Under the pieces are notes generated by a model. The model worked only from the letters and a program-made list of their open reading frames with translations. It was not told the DNA's origin and searched no databases. A DNA stretch of 23,991 bases from Veillonellaceae bacterium (GTDB lineage Bacteria > Bacillota_C > Negativicutes > Veillonellales > Veillonellaceae): the NCBI GenBank assembly GCA_902834965.1, contig CADFKY010000007.1, positions 1 to 23,991 on the forward strand. Reading direction: 5' to 3'. The first letter of the stretch is position 1. Each line of letters starts with the position of its first letter. A program made the translations under genes and the position numbers. Of the stretch, positions 16,178 to 23,051 are shown piece by piece.

Positions 16178-16891
16178 ATGAATGAAATAAAAAATCGAAG
16201 TGCATTTTCCTTTGCATTTCCTATTATGGTTCCTATGGGTATCAGCTTCTTTTTCATAGGTTTAGGGTTTGGTTTATATGCAACGAGCCAAGGGTTCCCT
16301 TGGTGGACGGCGCCGGTTTTAGCGGCTACCATTTTTGCAGGATCCATGGAGTTTGTGACGATCGGCATGTTGATGGCCGGATTTGATCCGATTAATGCGT
16401 TTATACTGACCATGTTCGTTAATGGACGCCATTTCTTTTATGGACTATCTGCACTACAACGATATGTACATATGGGCTGGAAATGGTTTCCTACAGTTGC
16501 TTGGATGTGTGATGAAAGTTTTGCCATCAATATGGCTACTAAACTGCCCGATGATGTAGATGAAAAATGGTTTTATTTCCACGTGTCTTGGCTCAACTAT
16601 GTGTTCTGGGTATTTAGTACCTTTGCAGGTGGTCTGTTTGGCAATCTCTTGGCTACTGTAGATTTACGGGGCATCGATTTTGTATTACCAGGTCTGTTCA
16701 TAGTGGTATTTCTTGAAATGCTGCTCAACGCAAAAAATAACAAGATTAGAGCCTTTGGTGTAGCTGGTGCAGCTATGGCCATAGTTATGCTCTTATTGGT
16801 TGGTAAATCGCTCTTTATGCTTTTATCTATGAGCTGTATGCTAGTAGCCTGCTATATTGCGTATAAGTGGGGAGGTGTACATCTTGACTAG
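16178..16891 (+). CDS. azlC: AzlC: large subunit of branched-chain amino acid exporter
   Basis: This 237-residue membrane protein matches the AzlC/YgaZ family in length and content. It has about five to seven hydrophobic helices, with AGSMEFVTIGMLMAG and FVNGRHFFYGLS as typical signatures. With AzlD it forms a two-component exporter of leucine, isoleucine or valine (and their analogues) in the cytoplasmic membrane. A strong AAAGGAGG lies before the ATG. Its last codons overlap the start of azlD by eight bases, implying coupled translation and equal subunit production. Confidence 0.92.
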   Translation: MNEIKNRSAFSFAFPIMVPMGISFFFIGLGFGLYATSQGFPWWTAPVLAATIFAGSMEFVTIGMLMAGFDPINAFILTMFVNGRHFFYGLSALQRYVHMGWKWFPTVAWMCDESFAINMATKLPDDVDEKWFYFHVSWLNYVFWVFSTFAGGLFGNLLATVDLRGIDFVLPGLFIVVFLEMLLNAKNNKIRAFGVAGAAMAIVMLLLVGKSLFMLLSMSCMLVACYIAYKWGGVHLD

Positions 16892-17222
16892 TACAGAAAT
16901 GGTCATTACCGTTGCTATTGTTGTAGCCGGTACATTACTCACTCGTTTTGGTGCCTTCCTTGTATTTCCACCAGGAAAAAAGGCACCAGATTTTGTACTC
17001 TTTTTAGGTAAGGCTTTGCCGGCTGCCGTTATGGGCATGCTCGTTGTATATACCTTTAAGGAGACCGTCATTTTAGCATATCCGTATGGTATCCCTGAGC
17101 TCATAGCATTAGTTGTTACGGTAGGGTTACATTTATGGAAACGTAACATGCTCATATCGATTGCTGCCGGTACAGTGATTTATATGATACTCGTACAAGC
17201 CGTATTTAATGTGCCGAAATAA
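16884..17222 (+). CDS. azlD: AzlD: small subunit of branched-chain amino acid exporter
   Basis: The TTG at 16884 is the preferred start because GGGGAGG (16869-16875) lies eight bases before it. The next ATG (16899) is 23 bases from that site, and an upstream TTG (16857) precedes it. The 112-residue product is a four-helix membrane protein of the AzlD/YgaH family (LLTRFGAFLVFP near the start, LGKALPAAVMGML in the middle). It pairs with AzlC to export branched-chain amino acids. The gene ends the group and a terminator follows within 50 bases. Confidence 0.9.
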   Translation: MTSTEMVITVAIVVAGTLLTRFGAFLVFPPGKKAPDFVLFLGKALPAAVMGMLVVYTFKETVILAYPYGIPELIALVVTVGLHLWKRNMLISIAAGTVIYMILVQAVFNVPK

Positions 17223-17225
17223 AAT

Positions 17226-17276
17226 AAACCACTTGTATCTATTCTTAGAGGAGTAGATATAAGTGGTTTTGTTTTT
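17226..17276. terminator. Convergent terminator shared by azlD and the aldo/keto reductase gene
   Basis: AAACCACTTGTATCTA (17226-17241) pairs with TAGATATAAGTGGTTT (17254-17269; one wobble). Ts follow on the plus strand. It sits between two converging genes and could serve both. Confidence 0.85.
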
Positions 17277-17280
17277 ATAT

Positions 17281-18132
17281 TTATTTAAGTTGTAAAAGTC
17301 TTTCAAGACCTGGTGCAGTATGGTGATCTTCCAAGAAGTCTTGTTGGTCTAATAGTTCCATAACATCCATGTCGATGTTTGTTAGTTTGAAATCGAATAC
17401 ATCGAAGTTGGCTTCCATGTGACTTACATTATTTGCTTTTGGCAATGGAATGATGCCACGTTGGATGTGCCAACGCAAGATAATTTGATGTTTAGACACG
17501 CCGTATTTTTCAGCCAAGCTTTTGATGATAGGATGGTCAAAAATAGGTTGGCGGTCACGGGTGAATGGAGACCAAGCCATGCCTACTACTTGATGTTTTC
17601 TCATCAATTGGATAAGAGAGTGGCGTTGGTTGAATGGATGACATTCAATTTGGTTCACCACCGGTTTCACATTGCAGTGATATAGCAAGTCGATTAAGCG
17701 ATCTTCGTAAAAGTTAGACAGGCCTAACCCGCGCAATACGTTTTGATCGTATAACTCTTCCATGGCACGCCAAGAACCATAATAGTCGCCAAGGGGTTGA
17801 TGTACGAGCATAATGTCGATGTAATTAGTGTCTAATTTTTTCAAGGAGCTTTCAACAGCACGCATTGTATTATCATAGCCTGCGTCGGTATGCCAAATCT
17901 TGGTAGTTACAATAATATCCGTACGTTTAACACCAGATGCTTTGATGCCTCTACCAACGGCCTCTTCGTTGCCGTAGTAAGCAGCTGTATCGAGTAATCG
18001 ATAGCCTACGTTTAATGCATTAGTTACGGCTTGTTCTGTTTCGCCTTCGCTACCTGTTTTGTAGGTACCATAACCGATAGAGGGAATAAAGCTACCGTTA
18101 TTTAAAATTCTAAAATCCATCCGTTCTTCCAT
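17281..18132 (-). CDS. Aldo/keto reductase (2,5-diketogluconate reductase-like)
   Basis: The ATG at 18132 has GGAGG five bases upstream; an upstream in-frame ATG (18153) would have no such site. The 283-residue product is a complete TIM-barrel AKR with the catalytic tetrad Asp48, Tyr53, Lys78 and His111, seen in LLDTAAYYGNEEAVG, TTKIW and LVHQP. The NADPH-binding end with PLPKANNVSH is present near the C-terminus. It should reduce aldehydes or ketones with NADPH in the cytoplasm; the true substrate is unknown. The gene runs opposite to the adaptor gene, with about 110 bases between the start codons. Confidence 0.9.
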   Translation of the reverse strand: MEERMDFRILNNGSFIPSIGYGTYKTGSEGETEQAVTNALNVGYRLLDTAAYYGNEEAVGRGIKASGVKRTDIIVTTKIWHTDAGYDNTMRAVESSLKKLDTNYIDIMLVHQPLGDYYGSWRAMEELYDQNVLRGLGLSNFYEDRLIDLLYHCNVKPVVNQIECHPFNQRHSLIQLMRKHQVVGMAWSPFTRDRQPIFDHPIIKSLAEKYGVSKHQIILRWHIQRGIIPLPKANNVSHMEANFDVFDFKLTNIDMDVMELLDQQDFLEDHHTAPGLERLLQLK

Positions 18133-18195
18133 GAGAACCTCCGTTATATCCATTAATTAAAGGAATTAGCTTTCATACAATTCTAATTGATTTTA

Positions 18196-18204
18196 TGATA
18201 TACT
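18196..18204 (+). promoter_or_regulatory. Extended -10 promoter of the adaptor lipoprotein gene
   Basis: TATG-A-TATACT has its hexamer at 18199-18204, the same form as the tcyP promoter. The leader to the ATG at 18244 is about 33 bases. Confidence 0.68.
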
Positions 18205-18243
18205 AAGGTATTGATAAAAATCAATATGACAGGAAGTGACAGA

Positions 18244-19362
18244 ATGAAATTAAACCGAATTTATTCTGTAGTTGCTATGCTTGGTGTTGTGATGATGGCC
18301 TTGACCATCGCTGGTTGCGGTACGAAAACGGTATCCGTTGCTGATGTAACATACAAGGATATGCCGCTGCAGATCCATAATGACGCCAATGTAACAGCCC
18401 TCAATAAGGCGACGGTAACGCCGACGTTGACGGGGCAGGTCGCATATGCTGTGAAAGTAGGTGACCAAGTACAACAAGGTCAAGTCTTGGCCACTGTAGA
18501 TACATCGGCTTTACAGCAACAGCTAGCATCCTTACAAGGTCAGTTAGCGCAAGTCTCAGCTCAGTCTTATGCGACGTCTGTGACAACTACGACAGCAGCG
18601 TCTGTAGATAGTGCTCAATTGGCACAAGCTCAGAAGATGCGCGAAGCGGGCATGATTACTCAAAAAGAATATGATCGCATTGTAGAGCGGTCTCAACCAC
18701 AAACTACGACAGTAACAACTGGCGGTGGCGGCGGTGGCGCTAATACGGCGGCTATTGAGGCTCAAATCGCTCAAGTATCTGCACAAATGGCAGCATCTAC
18801 AATTGTAGCGCCTATAGCTGGTACGGTAACGGCTATTTACAATGAAGACCGTCAAATGGCCATTGCAGATCGTCCGTTCATGATGATTCAACAATCTACA
18901 CCGATGGTAGCATCCCTTAGCATTCCTCGTGATGCGGCGATGAAGCTTGGCACACCTGATGCTAAAAAGGGGATTAAGGTACTACTTAAGGTAGGTGACC
19001 AAGAATTACCTGGTGAATTGACCTATGTAGATGTAACACAGCCAGAAAATGTACCAAGTGTTCTTGTGAAAGCTACTTTCAACAATGACAAAGGCCTCAT
19101 TAAGGCTGGTGAATTCTATACATTGATTATCGAGTCTAATGTAAAAGCGAAAATGCTCACTGTACCAAGTAAAGCAGTTCGTGAAAACCAAGATGGCAAA
19201 TACGTGTATGTATTGACTGAAAATAATACCGTTGACGTACGTGTCGTTGAAGTAGGTATGACAGAAGACGATGATGTAGCCATTATTTCAGGCCTAAACG
19301 AAGGCGATAAGGTAATCACAAGTGATGGAACCTTTGAATTAGGGGAATCCGTTAAATTATAA
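18244..19362 (+). CDS. Periplasmic adaptor (membrane fusion) lipoprotein, RND/HlyD type
   Basis: The ATG at 18244 follows AGGAAG by seven bases. The 372-residue product has a lipobox (LTIAGC, Cys25), so it is a lipid-anchored periplasmic adaptor. A biotinyl/lipoyl-like segment (VTPTLTGQVAYAVKVGDQVQ) is followed by a short Gln/Ala-rich helical hairpin interrupted by six consecutive glycines (after TTTVTT). The returning lipoyl half (STIVAPIAGTVTAIYNEDR), a beta-barrel and a membrane-proximal domain ending in ISGLNEGDKVI come next. Adaptors of this kind bridge an inner-membrane pump and an outer-membrane channel, but neither is encoded in this window. The next gene is 70 bases away with no clear terminator between. 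Confidence 0.88.
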   Translation: MKLNRIYSVVAMLGVVMMALTIAGCGTKTVSVADVTYKDMPLQIHNDANVTALNKATVTPTLTGQVAYAVKVGDQVQQGQVLATVDTSALQQQLASLQGQLAQVSAQSYATSVTTTTAASVDSAQLAQAQKMREAGMITQKEYDRIVERSQPQTTTVTTGGGGGGANTAAIEAQIAQVSAQMAASTIVAPIAGTVTAIYNEDRQMAIADRPFMMIQQSTPMVASLSIPRDAAMKLGTPDAKKGIKVLLKVGDQELPGELTYVDVTQPENVPSVLVKATFNNDKGLIKAGEFYTLIIESNVKAKMLTVPSKAVRENQDGKYVYVLTENNTVDVRVVEVGMTEDDDVAIISGLNEGDKVITSDGTFELGESVKL

Positions 19363-19432
19363 TGAACAACCATGTGGTTGTATGTATCCATAGTGAATAC
19401 CTCGACTGAGGAATCTGATAGGAGGGATTATT

Positions 19433-20350
19433 ATTTTAGAATTTAAACGTTTTGAACTAAGAGATAAACCATTAATCGATAAATATTTTGAACAACATCA
19501 TTACGAAGCATCTGATAACTGCTTTACTACATTGTTTATGTGGCAAGAGGCGTACGGCATTCGTTGGGCTGAGGAAAATGGTGTATTGTACATCCAAGGT
19601 GGCGGTAAACGTGAACCGTTCCTATTGCCTCCATTTGCCGGTAAAGATGCAAAGTTCCTCGATGGTTTATTACGCGCTAAAGAATGGTTCGTAGAAAACA
19701 ATTTGCCATTCCGTTTTAAAGGTGTTAGCAAAGTTGTAAAAGAACGCATGGAAGAGTTATGTCCTGGTCGTTATGAATTTACACCTGACCGCGACAACTA
19801 CGAATACATTTATAAGTCTGAAGATCTTATCAACTTGTCTGGCAAGAAATTCCGTCAAAAGAAAAACCATTTGAATCAATTCCGCATGCAATATTCTAAC
19901 TATGAATATATGCCAATCACTGAAGATATCATTCCATTGTGCCGCGAAACAGCAGCATCTTGGGTAGAAACTCATCATGAAGAAGGTATCGAAGATGAAT
20001 TGGTAGCTATCAACTTGTTATTCGATAACTGGGAGGCGTTAGGTCTTAAAGGCGGCGCCATCAAATTGTTTGGCCGCGTTGAAGCCTTCAGTATCGGTGA
20101 ATTGTTGAATGATAAAATGGCGTTGATTCACATTGAAAAAGCAAATCCAGATATCCGTGGTTTGTACCAAGCTATCAATAATGAATTCATTCGTCATGAA
20201 TTTAGCGATGTAGAATTCATTAACCGTGAAGAAGATATGGGCTTGCCTGGTCTTCGCCAAGCAAAAGAATCTTACAATCCAGATCACTTTGCTGAAAAAT
20301 ACGACGCAGTATATGCTAACGAAGCAGACAATGCGACAGGCGGTAAATAA
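19433..20350 (+). CDS. DUF2156 (phosphatidylglycerol lysyltransferase C-domain-like) protein, probable ATT start
   Basis: The first in-frame ATG (19532) is too late. Upstream codons encode LEFKRFELRDKPLIDKYF and then EASDNCFTTLFMW, the usual N-terminus of DUF2156 proteins. No ATG, GTG or TTG precedes this stretch in frame; ATT codons at 19427, 19430 and 19433 follow a strong GGAGGG (19421-19426). ATT at 19433 (six-base spacing) is my choice and gives 305 residues; a TTG at 19526 would cut off the conserved start. The protein has two GNAT-like halves of the LPG-synthase C-domain type (KKNHLNQFRMQY, then IHIEKANPDIRGLYQAINNE). No membrane segments are seen, so it is a soluble protein; substrate unknown. 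Coordinates of the start are less sure than the family. Confidence 0.8.
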   Translation: MLEFKRFELRDKPLIDKYFEQHHYEASDNCFTTLFMWQEAYGIRWAEENGVLYIQGGGKREPFLLPPFAGKDAKFLDGLLRAKEWFVENNLPFRFKGVSKVVKERMEELCPGRYEFTPDRDNYEYIYKSEDLINLSGKKFRQKKNHLNQFRMQYSNYEYMPITEDIIPLCRETAASWVETHHEEGIEDELVAINLLFDNWEALGLKGGAIKLFGRVEAFSIGELLNDKMALIHIEKANPDIRGLYQAINNEFIRHEFSDVEFINREEDMGLPGLRQAKESYNPDHFAEKYDAVYANEADNATGGK

Positions 20351-20356
20351 AAATCT

Positions 20357-20391
20357 GAGCTATGAAGCCGATGTGCTTCATAGCTCTTTTT
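20357..20391 (+). terminator. Terminator of the DUF2156 gene
   Basis: GAGCTATGAAGC, loop CGATGT, GCTTCATAGCTC and TTTTT: a perfect 12-bp stem starting seven bases after the stop. Its T-run touches the next promoter. Confidence 0.95.
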
Positions 20392-20399
20392 GTTATAAT
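20391..20399 (+). promoter_or_regulatory. Extended -10 promoter of the Eis-like/RluA operon
   Basis: TG-T-TATAAT has its hexamer at 20394-20399 (perfect consensus) and directly abuts the preceding terminator. The predicted start near 20406 puts the GCGAT repeats inside the leader. Confidence 0.6.
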
Positions 20400-20445
20400 A
20401 GAAGTATTAGCCTATCTATTTGACTGTATGTTTTGTATCATCATG

Positions 20446-20485
20446 GCGATGCGATGCGATGCGATGCGATGCGATGCGATGCGAT
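20446..20485 (+). repeat. Pentanucleotide repeat, eight copies of GCGAT
   Basis: Eight uninterrupted GCGAT units lie in the leader of the Eis-like gene, 44 bases before its ATG. The frame of that gene is closed by TAG at 20494-20496, so the repeat is not translated as part of it. Each unit junction creates an ATG, giving out-of-frame start codons, one frame of which runs to 20689 and overlaps the gene start. Confidence 0.97.
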
Positions 20486-20529
20486 ATAACAGATAGAAAG
20501 CGGTTTATTACTATAACGAGGATATACTT

Positions 20530-21723
20530 ATGGAATTTAGAATTGCAACGGCTCAAGATACGCCACATGTGGAAAATCTATGGGCGTACTGCTTTGAACC
20601 AAAGGAAGACCCATTCTTCCAATATTACTTTACAAATTGCTATGAACCAGAAAATACCATGGTTGGTCTTGAACAAGGTCAATTGTTGAGTACCGTTCAT
20701 TTGCGTCAATATAATATCAATGTTCGTGGTGCTGTATTGCCTACAAGTTACATGGTTGGCGTAGCAACACATCCAGCAGCTCGCCGTGGTGGCGTAGGTG
20801 GTGCTTTGCTAAAGGCTTCTCTTGAAGAACTTTGCAAACGAGGTCAAGCATTGACGATTTTAATGCCTTCCAAGGCTGCATTCTACCAACAATATGGTTG
20901 GGAACTCTATGCTCATCAATGGGTAAATACTATGTCTCTTGAAGACTTGCGCCCTATGACGGATAAATCCTTGAGCTTTGGCCTGCTAAATAGCGTGGAT
21001 CAATGGACCTTATTGGACCCTGTATATAAAGCATATACAGCTCGTCTTTCTGGCTATGCTGAGCGCGGTGAAAAGGAATGGAAACGCTTGCTCGGTAGCT
21101 TCTTCGCAGAAGGCGTAAATATCGCTGTAGTGCGCAATGATGAAGGTGTTATTGAAGGCTATGCAGTATATCGCTTAGGCCAACCAGAAATTCCTGTTTC
21201 TGAATTAGTTTACACTACACGCCGTGCCCAACGAGCATTGTTAAATTACTTCTATAATCACCGCTCTCAAGGTACAACTATTCGCTGGAATGAAGGCCTT
21301 CACGATACCTACTATCGATTCTATCCTGATGGTAAAAGCGGACACGCTACGATGCCGTACATGATGAGCCGTATTGTAGATGTGAAAGCTGCCTTCGAAG
21401 CCATTCCTGTAAATCCAGAGGCTTTGATGATGCCGATTACAATGACCTTTGGTGTGAAAGATAGTCTTTGTGAGTGGAATGAAGGCCGCTATGAAGTCCA
21501 ATATGGCGGCGCATTGATTCCATCTGTTAAAAAGGTGTCTGATACATTGGATGGGGACGTAGATATTACCGTTGAAGTTGGTGCTTTAAGCCAACTCTTG
21601 ATTGGTACATTAACAGCTCGTGATCTTGCCTTTGAAGGTAAACTTTCAGCCAATGAAGAATGGTTAGAGTTCTTTGATATCTTGTATCCTGAACAAAAAA
21701 CATATATTAACGAATGGTGGTAA
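20530..21723 (+). CDS. Eis-like GNAT acetyltransferase with SCP2-type C-domain
   Basis: At 397 residues this has the typical length of Eis-family proteins. The N-terminal GNAT domain carries the acetyl-CoA motif VGVATHPAARRGGVGGALL (residues about 76-94) and a following LMPSKAAFYQQYGWELYA segment. A second GNAT-like half and a C-terminal sterol-carrier-like domain (about residues 290-397) follow. Eis-type enzymes acetylate lysines or amines on varied substrates, including aminoglycosides in mycobacteria; the substrate here cannot be deduced and resistance should not be assumed. GAGG lies eight bases before the ATG. The RluA gene starts two bases after this stop codon, so the pair is an operon. 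Confidence 0.88.
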   Translation: MEFRIATAQDTPHVENLWAYCFEPKEDPFFQYYFTNCYEPENTMVGLEQGQLLSTVHLRQYNINVRGAVLPTSYMVGVATHPAARRGGVGGALLKASLEELCKRGQALTILMPSKAAFYQQYGWELYAHQWVNTMSLEDLRPMTDKSLSFGLLNSVDQWTLLDPVYKAYTARLSGYAERGEKEWKRLLGSFFAEGVNIAVVRNDEGVIEGYAVYRLGQPEIPVSELVYTTRRAQRALLNYFYNHRSQGTTIRWNEGLHDTYYRFYPDGKSGHATMPYMMSRIVDVKAAFEAIPVNPEALMMPITMTFGVKDSLCEWNEGRYEVQYGGALIPSVKKVSDTLDGDVDITVEVGALSQLLIGTLTARDLAFEGKLSANEEWLEFFDILYPEQKTYINEWW

Positions 21724-21724
21724 T

Positions 21725-22594
21725 ATGAGCTGGAAAACATATACAGTGAAAGAACCGACAGAACTGACGGTTTCTAAATATGTAAAGGAACGCTTCTCCT
21801 TGTCCTCTCGGGATATTCAAATGATGTTCCGCAAGAAACGGGTGAAAGTAAATAGCCGTGTAGCCCATTCCCAGCGTTCCCTCAAAAAAGGTGATGTATT
21901 AACCTTGGAACTACCACAGGATAAAGACTATGGTGTGGACGTAGAAAAAGGGCCTATTACCGTTCTCTATGAAGATCCCCATACCTTGGTGGTTAATAAA
22001 GCTCCATTCATGCTTGTTCATCCTGCAGGTCAAACTAAATCTGGTACATTGAGTAACTATGTGGCTGGATACTATGCGAAAAAAGGTGTAGTACATAAGG
22101 TGCGTCCTGTACATCGCCTTGACCGAGATACATCGGGGTGTATTCTCTTTGGTAAAACAAAGGAAGCTCAGCAATATTACACTGATGAACTACAAGCTGG
22201 TCGTATCGATCGTATCTACACGGGGCTTGTGGAAGGTCGCATTGAGGAGAATGGCGTAGTTGATGCACCTATCGGCGTTGATCCTGTATTTGATAACCGC
22301 CGTGTCATTGATGAATTTGGTCAACCGGCTCAAACGGAATATACCGTTCTTGGTCATGAAGGGGAACATACGCTGTTAAAGTTCAAATTACTAACAGGCA
22401 GAACACATCAAATTCGTGTGCACATGGAACACATTGGTCATCCCATTGTTGGTGATGCCATGTATGGGACACGCAACAAGCCATATACACGCCAATGCTT
22501 GCACGCATCAGAACTCACCTTTGTTCCCTATGGTAAGGATGAGCCTATGACGGTAAACTGTGAAGTAGGGGACGACTTTGGCCGTGAAAAGTAA
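21725..22594 (+). CDS. RluA-family RNA pseudouridine synthase
   Basis: The ATG at 21725 lies one base past the stop of the Eis-like gene; translation is probably coupled, with GGTGG of the previous gene end serving as ribosome-binding site. The 289-residue product has an N-terminal S4-like RNA-binding segment (about residues 15-62) and the catalytic motif HRLDRDTSG at 130-138, with Asp133 the expected nucleophile. The C-terminal family motif GRTHQIRVHMEHIGHPIVGD follows. It converts specific uridines of rRNA or tRNA to pseudouridine in the cytoplasm; which position cannot be told (RluD/RluC/YtzG-like subgroups are similar). Confidence 0.92.
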   Translation: MSWKTYTVKEPTELTVSKYVKERFSLSSRDIQMMFRKKRVKVNSRVAHSQRSLKKGDVLTLELPQDKDYGVDVEKGPITVLYEDPHTLVVNKAPFMLVHPAGQTKSGTLSNYVAGYYAKKGVVHKVRPVHRLDRDTSGCILFGKTKEAQQYYTDELQAGRIDRIYTGLVEGRIEENGVVDAPIGVDPVFDNRRVIDEFGQPAQTEYTVLGHEGEHTLLKFKLLTGRTHQIRVHMEHIGHPIVGDAMYGTRNKPYTRQCLHASELTFVPYGKDEPMTVNCEVGDDFGREK

Positions 22595-22635
22595 TAATTG
22601 CTTTTCTAATTTTCATCAATTATAATTTATACGAT

Positions 22636-22729
22636 GATGTGGTCATAGAGCATGCCACGTAAAATAAAGAAAGCTCAATTGCTAGATGTGGACATAGAGC
22701 GTGCCACGTAAAACAAAAAAAGCTCAATC
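22636..22729 (+). repeat. Two direct repeats of 45 bp at 49-bp period
   Basis: Copies 22636-22680 and 22685-22729 differ at five of 45 positions. Each has GTGG...GCCAC arms around CATAGAGC, making a small hairpin that is kept by wobble pairing despite substitutions, and each ends in AAAGCTCAAT. No ORF. Confidence 0.9.
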
Positions 22730-22760
22730 GATGATAAAAAAACATATCCCTTGATGCTTG

Positions 22761-22776
22761 TGTATACATGTATACA
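22761..22776. promoter_or_regulatory. Perfect 16-bp palindrome, possible operator
   Basis: TGTATACATGTATACA is the kind of AT-rich palindrome bound by GntR-family dimers (TTGTATACAA-like). It lies about 25 bases before a strong terminator, and no regulator gene is adjacent. Chance cannot be excluded. Confidence 0.35.
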
Positions 22777-22798
22777 AAAAACAATGGTGATAAAAATG

Positions 22799-22837
22799 CA
22801 TAGTCTATGACTTTAAGTCATAGACTATGTTTTTTTT
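22799..22837 (+). terminator. Strong terminator upstream of gltB
   Basis: CATAGTCTATGACT pairs with AGTCATAGACTATG around TTA, followed by eight Ts. It is about 200 bases past the RluA gene stop, which is far for its own terminator, so the sequence between may be a long 3' UTR or a separate small transcript. Confidence 0.93.
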
Positions 22838-22864
22838 ATATTTTCAATTCACAGTGGACAGGAG

Positions 22865-22870
22865 TATACT
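22865..22870 (+). promoter_or_regulatory. Possible -10 of gltB
   Basis: TATACT with a weak -35 (TTTCAA, 17 bases upstream). It would give a leader of about 175 bases. Confidence 0.4.
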
Positions 22871-22882
22871 ATGTATAGACAA

Positions 22883-22898
22883 AAATTCTATAGAATTT
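22883..22898. promoter_or_regulatory. Perfect 16-bp palindrome at the start of the gltB leader
   Basis: AAATTCTATAGAATTT lies just downstream of the predicted start, so it could be an operator or a leader hairpin. The rest of the leader holds CCAAG (22987-22991), which can pair with CTTGG (23016-23020); CTTG can also pair with CAAG at 23027-23030. Confidence 0.35.
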
Positions 22899-23051
22899 AA
22901 AACTTAGATGAGGTTATGGACAGTCACAGCCGATAATATCACTACAGAATGGATTCTTTAGAGGTAGTTTATAGTTTATACTTTCACCAAGACCGAACGG
23001 AACGATGCCGCAGAGCTTGGATTGATCAAGTGATATGAAGGAGTGCACGTT

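Noticed and set aside
19366..19381. Terminator after the adaptor gene (ACAACCA-TG-TGGTTGT)
   Set aside because: There is no T-run and a two-base loop; more likely a chance palindrome or weak processing hairpin, so the adaptor and DUF2156 genes may be co-transcribed.
20420..20689. Possible 89-residue protein through the GCGAT repeat
   Set aside because: It begins at TTG without a ribosome-binding site, encodes a Cys/Arg/Asp repeat, and overlaps the Eis-like gene in another frame. At most it is a regulatory upstream frame.
22840..23051. T-box or glutamine riboswitch upstream of gltB
   Set aside because: The T-box sequence AGGGUGGNACCGCG is absent, and I could not match the leader to a known glutamine-responsive RNA.
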